From assembly GCA_964542475.1 (NCBI GenBank), contig CAZIUL010000019.1, positions 7,621 through 71,620 on the forward strand: a DNA stretch of 64,000 bases. The letters run 5' to 3'. The notes below the pieces were generated by a model. It did not search any database. It was not told the origin of the DNA and saw only the letters and a program-made list of their open reading frames with translations. The stretch comes from CAZIUL01 sp964542475. GTDB taxonomy: Bacteria; Planctomycetota; B15-G4; CAYZWU01. The position numbers and the translations under genes were made by a program. Below, piece by piece: positions 19,416-27,612 of the stretch (positions within the stretch are counted from its first letter, which is position 1; every line of letters starts with the position of its first letter).

Positions 19416-20072
19416 TTATCGACTTGACGGCAAAAACATATCGCGGTTGATAACAAATCGCCGCCCGTGTTTCAGAAAATCCGACAAATCCTGAAAAAAC
19501 CCAAATAAAAAGAAAAAATGAGGAATAAAAACTTAAGGATGCATAAAAAAAATTCGGTTGACAAGATCACCGGTTCTATGCTTTAATGGGTCTCGAACGT
19601 GGAAAACAAAGGCTGTAGACAAAGGTGCGATAATTTAACTCTGTCCTACAGCAATAGTAGAGAAAAGCCGAAATAAGACCAAAGTTACCAGGAGCAAAAA
19701 TTTCCTAGGTTATTGGGATTACATTTGTTCCAACAAAAAATAAAGCCTATCCCATAGTATCGCCGATCTCTTTAAATCAGGCAGGATTAGTTCTGACAAC
19801 CGGTCACGGAAAGCAGAAAAGCGTCCGTGGTCCGGATTGATGGAGATCGTCTTAACAGCCTTACGCAAAGGGATAGAAAAAGTGTTTACCCGATGGCTGC
19901 AAGGATGGCTGCAAGGCTGAAACAACTATAGAAGGAAGATAAAAAGGCAAGTAACTGAAAAAGAGCACTTCGGTGCAGAAAGGAGGTAAAAGCCATAACC
20001 TTGTAACTTTTTTGTATACTTGATTCTGGGAAAAGTAGAGAAACAATTGGTACACGTTAAAGGAGCTACGAA
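19416..20072. other. 657-bp non-coding region: candidate long structured leader
   Basis: No credible gene lies here. It is clearly more AT-rich than its flanks. It holds a candidate promoter (19558-19587), an inverted pair GCTGTAG (19612) / CTACAGC (19656), and a hairpin at 19800-19835 (CCGG-t-CACGGA ... TCCGTG-gt-CCGG). A short direct repeat GATGGCTGCAAG occurs twice near 19890-19915. A second AT-rich stretch with TATACT at 20015 could be a closer promoter. An AAAGGAG ribosome site precedes the ATG at 20073. Confidence 0.5.
19558..19587 (+). promoter_or_regulatory. Candidate sigma-70 promoter
   Basis: TTGACA (19558-19563), an 18-bp spacer, then TTTAAT (19582-19587) preceded by TG at the extended -10 position. 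If used, it would give a leader of about 480 nt before the secreted-protein gene at 20073. Confidence 0.45.
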
Positions 20073-21821
20073 ATGAAGAAATTGTTGTTTTTAACTCTAG
20101 TCGTAAGCCTTTGTGTCCCCATGGTGGTGGCGCAGGATAATGAAGCTGCACCTACTGGCAGCAAGATTATTTCTGCAGTCAAGAGCCAAACCCGTGGCCT
20201 CGGGGATGTGACCTGGGGTCCGCTCGATGTCACAACACCAACTGGTGACATCAGGTGCCTGGGTTGCGAGATCATTGGCACAGACTTTTTTGTTACCGGT
20301 GCGTTCGACTTCACCATCGCTTACCTCCACAAGCTGGATTCGGCTGGTAACTTGCAATGGAGCAATCCGCAGCCTCCAGCCTGCTGGGGCGCATGGGGCT
20401 GGCGCGACCTTGCATTTGATGGAACCTGGCTCTATGCAGGCTCCGATACCGACCATGCTTACGAGGTCACCCAGATAGACCCTGCTGACGGATCGCCCAC
20501 AGGCACATACTACGGTCCGTACCCGATCAATCCATGCCGCGCGCTGGCGTGGGATCCCGGCACAACCTGCTTCTGGACCGCTTCTTTCGGCAGCGACATC
20601 TACCAGTGCGACTTAGGCGGCGGCTCCACGAGTTTCCCAACGATCCTCGGCGGAAGCTACGGCGCTGCCATGGTGGGAGGTGATCTCTGGATGCATTCTC
20701 AGGACGGCATTGGCGAGCTATGGTCAGAGCTCACCAACGGCAACTTCACCGGCGTTACCTTTGATGGAGCCATGGGCGGTATTGCTGGTGGTGCGTGCGC
20801 TCATGATTTGGGAGGCGGCATGTGGGAACTCATCGGTCTTTCTCAGACCACCTATGACTCCCTCATGGGCTACGAGTGCCCCACCACGACACTTCCTCTC
20901 GAGTGCGACACCTCTGTTCTCGATCCTTTTCTCGGTGGCGACATCAACTTTTCTCTTGATGCAGGCGTCGCAAATGCCGGTCGTAACTTCTGCCTCCTCA
21001 TGTCGGCAACTCCTTATAACCTAGGCATCAATTGCGGCGGCCATATTTTAGAGATGGATTGGGACTTTGTTACAGGTCTCGCGTTTCAGTTGACCATGGC
21101 CGGCGGTCTGCCTTTCATGGATACCCTGGGTGCCGGCGGCGACGCTAGTGTGCTCTTCACGGTTCCCGCTCACACAATGATCGGCCCCAACGACATCACC
21201 ATCTACTTCGGCTACACCCTGTTCCAGCCGTTCGGCTTTGTCTCCAACGTGGTAGATGTGCTGTTCGAAGGTTATACACCTCCGACCGGCTACAAGTACG
21301 ACGACGGCTCGACCGAGAACGCACTTGGCTGGAACGGTGGCGGAAACACCTTGTGGATGCACAACTTCGACGCAATAGGCGGCACCGATACAATCGACAC
21401 GATTGATATCGCTTTCGGCTATAACGGCGGACCTGGAACGCTCAACGGCCTGGACGGTATAGCTTACGTTTACGAAGAGAGCGATACCGACCGCGACCCC
21501 ACAACGAATGCAACGCTTGTTGCAACGGTCGGCCCGCTAACAATAACTGGCGCTGACACTGACACGTTCATGGATTTTGACCTTACCACGGGCGTCAGTG
21601 TAACCGGTAGTTTCTTTATCGCAGCCTACGTGAACGTACCATCGGGCTCGTTTGCGGCTGGCATGGACTATGACTCCGGCTACACCACCGGCGACAGCTG
21701 GTTCCTCGGCTATGACACAAATCCGTGGGATCCGGATCCGAGTAACTTTGTCAACCTTACCGTCTATGAGATGTCGGCGATAGGCTACCCCTATCACTGG
21801 ATGATCAGAGGCAACCAGTAA
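20073..21821 (+). CDS. Secreted protein of unknown function, beta-propeller-like N-terminus
   Basis: 582 aa with a signal peptide (MKKLLFLTLVVSLCVPMVVAQ) and a strong AAAGGAG site. Residues ~45-260 contain repeated WD/Gly-rich strands (RDLAFDGTWLYAGSD, RALAWDPGTTCFWTASF, AAMVGGDLWMHSQDG) like a degenerate beta-propeller. Residues ~290-405 and ~410-582 look like two further beta-sandwich domains. Many Asp, Gly and Thr and few Lys suggest an acidic extracellular protein. No catalytic motif is recognised and there is no sorting tag. It is a stand-alone transcription unit with a long leader and its own strong terminator, suggesting high or specifically controlled expression. Confidence 0.8.
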   Translation: MKKLLFLTLVVSLCVPMVVAQDNEAAPTGSKIISAVKSQTRGLGDVTWGPLDVTTPTGDIRCLGCEIIGTDFFVTGAFDFTIAYLHKLDSAGNLQWSNPQPPACWGAWGWRDLAFDGTWLYAGSDTDHAYEVTQIDPADGSPTGTYYGPYPINPCRALAWDPGTTCFWTASFGSDIYQCDLGGGSTSFPTILGGSYGAAMVGGDLWMHSQDGIGELWSELTNGNFTGVTFDGAMGGIAGGACAHDLGGGMWELIGLSQTTYDSLMGYECPTTTLPLECDTSVLDPFLGGDINFSLDAGVANAGRNFCLLMSATPYNLGINCGGHILEMDWDFVTGLAFQLTMAGGLPFMDTLGAGGDASVLFTVPAHTMIGPNDITIYFGYTLFQPFGFVSNVVDVLFEGYTPPTGYKYDDGSTENALGWNGGGNTLWMHNFDAIGGTDTIDTIDIAFGYNGGPGTLNGLDGIAYVYEESDTDRDPTTNATLVATVGPLTITGADTDTFMDFDLTTGVSVTGSFFIAAYVNVPSGSFAAGMDYDSGYTTGDSWFLGYDTNPWDPDPSNFVNLTVYEMSAIGYPYHWMIRGNQ

Positions 21822-21872
21822 GTAAAGGAGATCAAGCGACAGTCTTGATGAAATGACCAGCTAACACAAAAC

Positions 21873-21915
21873 AACCGCCCCGGAGCGCGCAAACGGCTCC
21901 GGGGCGGTTTTTTTT
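21873..21915 (+). terminator. Strong intrinsic terminator
   Basis: A perfect 14-bp stem, AACCGCCCCGGAGC (21873-21886) paired with 21896-21909, is followed by an eight-T run at 21908-21915. It ends the secreted-protein unit. The convergent radical SAM gene ends 18 bp further on. Confidence 0.95.
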
Positions 21916-21932
21916 GGGAATGAGCCAACCCC

Positions 21933-23465
21933 TCACCGGTGCCTGATCTCACGCCCCTTGTAAATGGCTCCCTGGTTCTTCCCCCACAGGTGGAAATAGT
22001 ACCTCTTCCAGGGTATCAGGTCGAGAAGCCGGATCGGGATCAGCCTGCCGATCATCCTCAGCAGCCGCGATGCCAGCAGGCGCAGAACAATGCGCGGGAC
22101 CAGGTTCCTGGCACAGCTCAAGAGAATAACGAGATGGGTCACGTAGTCGAACCCCTTGTTGAAGGCGACCATGAACTGCTTGTTATCGTACGCCTCGGGG
22201 CCGGGCGGGATCAGCCCCTCGTCAACAGCCCTGCGGTAGATCGGGGATCCCGGGTAGTAGGTGAACTTGTACACGCTGAACACAAACCACTCGGGAAGGT
22301 TCAGCATCATCTCCGCTGTTTTTGCGGTGTCCTGTTCCGTCTCAAAAGGACCGCAGACCAGAAAGTCCAGCAGGACTATGACGCTCCTGTGGAAATCGCT
22401 GTCGAGCCATGCCGCCTTCTCGAAGAGAAGCGAGTTCTTGAATCGTCTGGCGTAGACCTCGTGGTTGAGGCGCTCTGATCCGGTCTGGACCCCCATCACC
22501 AGGGCTCTGAGCCCAACCTGGGAAAGCAGGCCGAGCTTTTTCCGGTCGAGCGAGCGCGGGGTCACGCAGCAGCCCCAGAACGAGCGCCCGATCACGTCCT
22601 GCAGGTTGCCGGATATGAGATCAGCCAGCTCCTCGAGCCTGCTGTAGGGTCTCAGGAAAAAATCGTCGTCTGAAAACGAAAAGCTCCTGAAATGAGGAAA
22701 CCTGTCCATGATGAAACGGATCTCTTTTACCACGTCGGCAAGGGAACGGAACCGCACCCTTCGCTGTCCCTTGAACATCTCCTTGAAAACGGCGTTGTAG
22801 CAGTAGGCGCAGTGGTATGCGCAGCCTCGGGTCGAGGTCACGGGGTAATGCGCAAACCCCAGTGGAGCCTTGTTGTGAAACTTTCCAAGGAGCTCATCCG
22901 TCATCTCCTTGATGGCGTCGTCTTCGTCCAGGATGAAATGGTCCTCGTTCGTGTAGTCGGGCCAGGGGTTGGAATCGAGGTCGAGCAGGAGAGGGCGCAT
23001 CTCGTTTCGAACGATCCCGCTCCCCGTCCTGATCCAGAAGTTTTGGACATCGTGGTACGGCTTGCCTGCGGCGAACCGCTCAACGAACTCGGGCAGGGCC
23101 TCGTCCCCCTCTCCCCTGCATAACAGGTCAACGTGCTCGATCGAAGCCTCGGGCTCGATGGTGGCGTGAATCCCTCCCCACACAATGGGCGCTGAAACGC
23201 GCGCGGAAAGATAACGCGTCATGCGTGACGCGCGCATGAAGTTGTCGCTCAAAAAGCTGAAAAGCACCAGGTCCGCTTCTTGTGCGAGCTCCGCGAACCT
23301 GTCCAGCGTTTTCTCGGAATAGTGTATCTTGCCGGCCTGGGTCATGAAAATCATGCGCACGGAATGGCCCATCTCCTTGAGCTTGGCTGACAGGATGCGC
23401 GAGCCGTCGGCAAACAGGCTGTTGTTCAGGTTGGTGAACACTATCTTCAGCTTACGTTTTTCCAA
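21933..23465 (-). CDS. B12-binding-domain radical SAM protein
   Basis: 510 aa. The N-terminal ~150 residues are a cobalamin-binding-type Rossmann domain (APIVWGGIHATIEPEASIEHVDLLCRGEGD, read in two blocks), without the DxHxxG of base-off cobalamin proteins. The radical SAM core has the cluster motif C-A-Y-H-C-A-Y-C (CxxxCxxC) near residue 215 and continues to ~420. The C-terminus is basic. This class includes methyltransferases and ring-forming enzymes; the substrate cannot be inferred. The only available start is TTG at 23465, because an in-frame stop lies seven codons upstream; a GGGAGG lies 13 nt before it, rather far. It diverges from the PEPCK gene. Confidence 0.85.
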   Translation of the reverse strand: MEKRKLKIVFTNLNNSLFADGSRILSAKLKEMGHSVRMIFMTQAGKIHYSEKTLDRFAELAQEADLVLFSFLSDNFMRASRMTRYLSARVSAPIVWGGIHATIEPEASIEHVDLLCRGEGDEALPEFVERFAAGKPYHDVQNFWIRTGSGIVRNEMRPLLLDLDSNPWPDYTNEDHFILDEDDAIKEMTDELLGKFHNKAPLGFAHYPVTSTRGCAYHCAYCYNAVFKEMFKGQRRVRFRSLADVVKEIRFIMDRFPHFRSFSFSDDDFFLRPYSRLEELADLISGNLQDVIGRSFWGCCVTPRSLDRKKLGLLSQVGLRALVMGVQTGSERLNHEVYARRFKNSLLFEKAAWLDSDFHRSVIVLLDFLVCGPFETEQDTAKTAEMMLNLPEWFVFSVYKFTYYPGSPIYRRAVDEGLIPPGPEAYDNKQFMVAFNKGFDYVTHLVILLSCARNLVPRIVLRLLASRLLRMIGRLIPIRLLDLIPWKRYYFHLWGKNQGAIYKGREIRHR

Positions 23466-23542
23466 GCGGTTACAGGTGCCTCCCTATATCCGGTCCGGTG
23501 TCGATCATGAAATGCAGCGCTTTAATCTTGTCGTTAATCCGC

Positions 23543-23558
23543 ACATTTCGCGAAATGT
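23543..23558. promoter_or_regulatory. 16-bp perfect palindrome between radical SAM gene and pckA
   Basis: ACATTTCG/CGAAATGT is a perfect palindrome in the 304-bp divergent gap. A looser CGAAA...TTTCG pair lies about 15 bp to its right. Placed upstream of the pckA promoter, it is a good operator candidate. Confidence 0.4.
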
Positions 23559-23668
23559 TTCAAACAGGTTCGAAATATCGGTTTCGATAAGAATACGCAA
23601 GGAGCGCCCCGCGGTCCAGCCGCTTCTGAAAACGTTAGCTTTTAAGCCTTTTTTAAGCCTGTTCGCCA

Positions 23669-23698
23669 TTGACCTCTGGAGGTGGATTACTGCATAAT
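23669..23698 (+). promoter_or_regulatory. Candidate sigma-70 promoter of pckA
   Basis: TTGACC (23669-23674), an 18-bp spacer, CATAAT (23693-23698). This gives a leader of roughly 65 nt before the ATG at 23770. Confidence 0.5.
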
Positions 23699-23769
23699 AC
23701 ACGGTTCAATAACATGAAGGTATTTCACCTGTTAAAAATGGAATCAAAACGCAAAAAAGGTCCTGTCTC

Positions 23770-25596
23770 ATGAGCGATACCCTTTACGATACCGATGCTT
23801 ACGCACGGTTCGCCAAAAAAATGAAACCTCTTCTCGAGGGGCCGAACATAATTCATCCGAGCATGAAACAGCTCAAAAAGATGGCGTTGAACAGCGGATT
23901 CAGATCCGTATTCGGCTCGTATGGATGGCGTTCCGCCGTCTCAAGCAGGGTCGGGCCCCGAACAGTGTACCTCGGAAGCCGGGATGTTGTGCTGCCCAAC
24001 ACCACTGATGTGCAAAAGGGCATAATAAAAAACGCGCCTGCCGAGCTGGAGAAGGTGCTGCATCTGTTGAATACGCTTCCGTTCGTGCACATCCGCAGGC
24101 AGATGGGAAGCAATGGAACCTTCAACCCCAAATGCAACCTCTATGTCTCGGTGGCTGATAAAAAGAACGCGAGGCTGGCCTATATGTGGGCAAACACCCT
24201 GAAAGAGCCGGATCCCGGGCAGCCCGGACCTGAGTTCTTCATGCTGCACATTCCGGACGAACACCAGCTCAGGCAGCAGGTCCTTGCCATACCTGAGCAC
24301 AACATCAACATAGCTCTTGCCACCGACTACATGGGCGAGGACAAGAAGGGTTTCCTGAGGCAGGCAATGTGGGCGGCGGACAAACAGGGAATGGTCGGGC
24401 TGCACGCCGGAACAAAGCTTGTGACCGCTAAAAACGAGCGGGACGGTGAAATGAAAAGGTCCGGTGTCTTTCTGTTCGGCCTTTCAGCCACCGGCAAATC
24501 AACATGGTCCTGCCACCAGCTGGGGCTCGACTACACAGGCGGAGAGATGACACAGGCCTGCCAGGACGACATCGTGTTCCTCAAGAAGGATGGAGGAGCG
24601 TTCGGGTCGGAGAACGGTTTCTTCGTGAAAACCGATGTTGATCCAGAGCTTCAGGAGGCCATGTACAACGCTTTGATCGACAAATCCGCTCTCTACGAAA
24701 ACGTCCTTATAGACTCGAAGAGAATGCCCGACTTCCTTGATGAGACGCTGTGCGCAAACGGGAGGGCGGTAATCCAGAAAGACAAGCTTTCGATCAAGCA
24801 GGGCGGAAAAAACGTCTACATCCAGGCGGACCACATCGACCTGCCCCCCCTTGATGAACTCGACGAAATCGTGTTTGCGTTCATCACCAGGCGCAACACA
24901 ATAATGTCCTTTGCGCAGCGTTTGACCGCCGGACAGGCGGTGCTTGCCTACCTGTGGGGAGAGTCCACTCACAGCTATGCTTCCCAACCCGCAAAAGCGG
25001 GCGAATCGGTCCGTATCGTGGGAACCGACCCGTTCATAGTCGGTTCCAGGGCCAAGAAGGTGAACAGCTTCCATGAGATCATCATGAACCTGGAAAGCAG
25101 GTACCCGGGGAAGCTGCGTTATTTTCAGTACAACACCGGGGGAATGGGCGAAATCATCGAGAAGGGGACATCGGGCAAAAAAACGCTGGTACGCAAAACG
25201 GAACGCGTTCCCATTGAGCTCATGGCAGCCATTCAGCGCGGAGACATGCGGCACACAAACCGCTACGAGGAAGGGCCGCTCGGTGTCGAAAGGATAATCT
25301 CCTGCATCGGGGGGGATGCGATCAAAAAATACAAGCCTGAAAACTTCTACAACGAGGATCAGATCCAACAGTACATCAAGGATCTCTTCGAGGGGCGCCG
25401 CAGGTTCACAGGGGAAATTTCGGATGAAGGTTTGGATCCGGAAATCCTGCGCCTTGCAGAGGAGAGCTATGGCGCTGTATCCAGCCCCGGCCCGAAACCC
25501 AAACCGTTTCTCAGCATCTCTGGCGCGGTATCTAAAAAAACCACAAGAGGTAAAATCCGGTCGAGCCTGAACAGGATACCGCGGGGGAGAGGGTAG
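23770..25596 (+). CDS. pckA: Diverged ATP-type phosphoenolpyruvate carboxykinase
   Basis: 608 aa, longer than the usual ~530. The P-loop reads FGLSATGKSTWS (Lys243) where standard ATP-PEPCKs have GLSGTGKTTLS. CQDDIVFL stands at the kinase-2 aspartates. ENGFFVKTD, ENVLIDSKRMPDF and a late NTIMSFAQRLTAGQAVLAYL also match the fold. It should interconvert oxaloacetate and PEP with ATP in gluconeogenesis. The changes in the P-loop and around it place it in a divergent subfamily; a related kinase with another substrate is not excluded. Start ATG at 23770 after an AAAGG about 9 nt upstream. Confidence 0.8.
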   Translation: MSDTLYDTDAYARFAKKMKPLLEGPNIIHPSMKQLKKMALNSGFRSVFGSYGWRSAVSSRVGPRTVYLGSRDVVLPNTTDVQKGIIKNAPAELEKVLHLLNTLPFVHIRRQMGSNGTFNPKCNLYVSVADKKNARLAYMWANTLKEPDPGQPGPEFFMLHIPDEHQLRQQVLAIPEHNINIALATDYMGEDKKGFLRQAMWAADKQGMVGLHAGTKLVTAKNERDGEMKRSGVFLFGLSATGKSTWSCHQLGLDYTGGEMTQACQDDIVFLKKDGGAFGSENGFFVKTDVDPELQEAMYNALIDKSALYENVLIDSKRMPDFLDETLCANGRAVIQKDKLSIKQGGKNVYIQADHIDLPPLDELDEIVFAFITRRNTIMSFAQRLTAGQAVLAYLWGESTHSYASQPAKAGESVRIVGTDPFIVGSRAKKVNSFHEIIMNLESRYPGKLRYFQYNTGGMGEIIEKGTSGKKTLVRKTERVPIELMAAIQRGDMRHTNRYEEGPLGVERIISCIGGDAIKKYKPENFYNEDQIQQYIKDLFEGRRRFTGEISDEGLDPEILRLAEESYGAVSSPGPKPKPFLSISGAVSKKTTRGKIRSSLNRIPRGRG

Positions 25597-26065
25597 AAGA
25601 ACACACCTCTATCAACCTTCATAATCGGAATTAGTCGCGTCGCGCGCGGGACGGCACCTCGCGACGAAGAGTATGAAATAATCGGGCTAGATGTAAAAGG
25701 ATGGCGTGTGAAAATATGCTGGTAATATAAAAAGGTGCTGCAGGAAACTCCGGGAAAAGGGGAAGAAAGGGGAGAAGAAAAGAGTTTTACGTCCTTGGGA
25801 CAACCTGCAACACCAAAATATCAATTCATAGCATTTTCAATGAGCTGTTCGAGGATGTCTATGATGTTTGAATTTAAAAATTCTATCCTTGCCTTATTTA
25901 TAGAACACAATCAACTGATGATCAAGTTAATTCTGAACACAAATATCAAAAAACCATGAAATCTTTTCGTACCGCCCCAACCTGTTACGATCAGGATAGT
26001 TACAAGAATTATCATACAGTGAAAAAACCAGGAAAACGAATGTGCCATGCACTGCCCGGTTGGTG
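25597..26065. other. 469-bp intergenic region with a half repeat and no convincing gene
   Basis: The left part holds a half copy of the CTAG palindromic repeat (25653-25690). The rest is AT-rich. Short open frames occur on both strands but are broken and lack ribosome sites. A decayed gene on the minus strand is possible but nothing recognisable remains. Confidence 0.5.
25653..25690 (+). repeat. CTAG palindromic repeat, right half copy
   Basis: Runs from GGCACCTCGCGACGAAGAG through ATGAAAT to the terminal GGGCTAG. It matches the right arm of the full copy at 48869-48937, read on the reverse strand, and of the copy at 30160-30222. The left arm is degenerate or lost. Confidence 0.7.
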
Positions 26066-26650
26066 CTACTTTGTAACTTCCCTGGAGTACAAAACCACCC
26101 AATCAAAGCGATCGAAAACGATCATATCGTGCTGTGGAAAATACTCGTCGCCAGGCCGCTTGAATTTCAACACAAGGGCTCTATCTTCCACAAACAGCTT
26201 GGTACCTTCCCTTCGAACCCTGTCCCACAAGCCGAGCACCTGGATCTTGCACGTATCAGTGCTCTCGGCAATTGAACCGAAAACAGCGATTGCTTCCAAG
26301 GTTTTGCCGGGACCGATTTCAGAGCGCATGTCACGAATGTTCAGGAGCTTCCTTCCCTTGATTCGCTCTACAACCCCCTCCACTTTTTTATAGTAACCCT
26401 CGAGGTAGGTCTTGTTGGCTACATCCGATATGGCCTTGATGCTGAGCCTGAGCGGAACGGTCTCATCCGTTTCATTGGATACCTTGTAAATAAGATACCA
26501 GTAAGACTGAAGCTGAGTCCCGGTTTTGATGGAGATCCTGTCCAGCTCGACCTGTTCGAACTTCAGGTTCCAGCGGACACCTTCTTTTGCATCCGCAGCA
26601 GACAGAAAACAAGCAAACAACACCAGAACAAGCACGATTCCTTTTTTCAT
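26066..26650 (-). CDS. Exported protein of unknown function
   Basis: 194 aa from the ATG at 26650, which opens a signal peptide (MKKGIVLVLVLFACFLSAADA) and follows AAGGAAGG. The mature part is beta-rich (WNLKFEQVELDRISIKTG, YWYLIYKVSNETDETVPLRL), with an immunoglobulin-like look. No cysteine motif or catalytic signature is seen. It lies 61 bp downstream of the pseudopilin gene and may be co-transcribed with it. Function unknown. Confidence 0.75.
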   Translation of the reverse strand: MKKGIVLVLVLFACFLSAADAKEGVRWNLKFEQVELDRISIKTGTQLQSYWYLIYKVSNETDETVPLRLSIKAISDVANKTYLEGYYKKVEGVVERIKGRKLLNIRDMRSEIGPGKTLEAIAVFGSIAESTDTCKIQVLGLWDRVRREGTKLFVEDRALVLKFKRPGDEYFPQHDMIVFDRFDWVVLYSREVTK

Positions 26651-26711
26651 CTTCCTTCCTTTCATAATCACAAACAGGCTATAACATCCTTGTGAAGCCA
26701 TTCGAGATTGA

Positions 26712-27410
26712 TCAATCAAGCACAAGCTTCTGAAAGTCCTCAACAGGAGAGTCCGGTCCCACAGGCAGGTATTCCAGCTCGGGATAATCGTCCACAAAAT
26801 CCCTGATGTCAACGCTGTCCACAGCCGGGCCAACGGTCACATAGTTGGTGTGAAACTTGTGGTTGGCCCTGCCTTCGTTGTCATCAGCCGCGATAACCGC
26901 GTCGTCACGCTTTGTGTCTCTCTCGACCGGAAAGTCCACCTGGTTGCGCCCCGCATAGCTGATGGTATCGCTGAAAAGGTTGTCAAGGTCGAAGTATGCT
27001 GAGCCTTGGGTATCGTTTTCCGGGGTTACGTTAACGTCATCGGTGCCTGGACAGATGAATATCTTGGTCTTCTGGCCGCTGATATACGCGAACTTGCCGT
27101 CTTTTCCGCCCTTGGTCAGCTCGAGAAGAAAACGGATCCCCTTGTACTGGGGCCAGCCCTTCTTGTTGCGTTTCCTCCTGTCGTTCTTCTGGAGGATCAT
27201 GTGCTCGGCTATCTCCTTGAGGTTGCTCTGGCAGGCGGTAACACGGGCGCTATCGAGCAGGTTCGTGGCAAAGCCGGCAACAAGAGTGACCAGCAGCGCC
27301 ATGATGGTGATCACCACGAGGATCTCCACCAGGGAAAAGCCCTTTCTCGACGCGGTCCCGCAGATTAGGGCATCTGAACTCATGCACTTGTCTTGTTCCT
27401 GCTTTTCCAT
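26712..27410 (-). CDS. Type II secretion/type IV pilus-like pseudopilin
   Basis: 232 aa. Prepilin peptidase site RKG/FSLVE with cleavage after Gly24 and the conserved Glu at mature +5 (Glu29), followed by the hydrophobic N-helix ILVVITIMALLVTLVAGFA. The C-terminal globular part contains CPGTDD near the middle and ends acidic. Small prepilins of this H-X9-DG-like kind are common as lone genes in planctomycete-type genomes. GGAGCG precedes the ATG at 27410 by 6 nt. No assembly ATPase, peptidase or secretin gene is in the window. Confidence 0.85.
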   Translation of the reverse strand: MEKQEQDKCMSSDALICGTASRKGFSLVEILVVITIMALLVTLVAGFATNLLDSARVTACQSNLKEIAEHMILQKNDRRKRNKKGWPQYKGIRFLLELTKGGKDGKFAYISGQKTKIFICPGTDDVNVTPENDTQGSAYFDLDNLFSDTISYAGRNQVDFPVERDTKRDDAVIAADDNEGRANHKFHTNYVTVGPAVDSVDIRDFVDDYPELEYLPVGPDSPVEDFQKLVLD

Positions 27411-27523
27411 GTATCGCTCCGTTTTTTGACTCCATAAGGCGCATTATCGATGCCCGGAGAATCATATCACGCTGCAGCCGTATTGTAACAGAGGGTTTGC
27501 CCTTTTCAACAGTTCCGGTCCAC

Positions 27524-27572
27524 AAAAAAAGGGCGCAACCTATTTCTTTTGCGTAAAAAGGTTACGTCCTTT
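27524..27572 (-). terminator. Intrinsic terminator of ahcY
   Basis: On the minus strand AAAGGACGTAACCT pairs with AGGTTGCGCCCTTT (14 positions, one A/C mismatch and one G-U pair) across an 18-nt loop, followed by a run of Ts. It lies about 40 bp past the ahcY stop. Confidence 0.8.
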
Positions 27573-27612
27573 TACAGGTCGTTTCAACAACCGCTTTGGA
27601 TCATGCTCGGGT

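Noticed and set aside
19790..19840. c-di-GMP riboswitch in the leader of the secreted-protein gene
   Set aside because: Hairpin exists but the conserved GEMM bases (GCAAA, GGGCAAA blocks) are not in the right order.
19719..19925. 68-aa minus-strand frame inside the leader region
   Set aside because: TTG start without ribosome site, AT-rich region, no recognisable domain; kept as non-coding.
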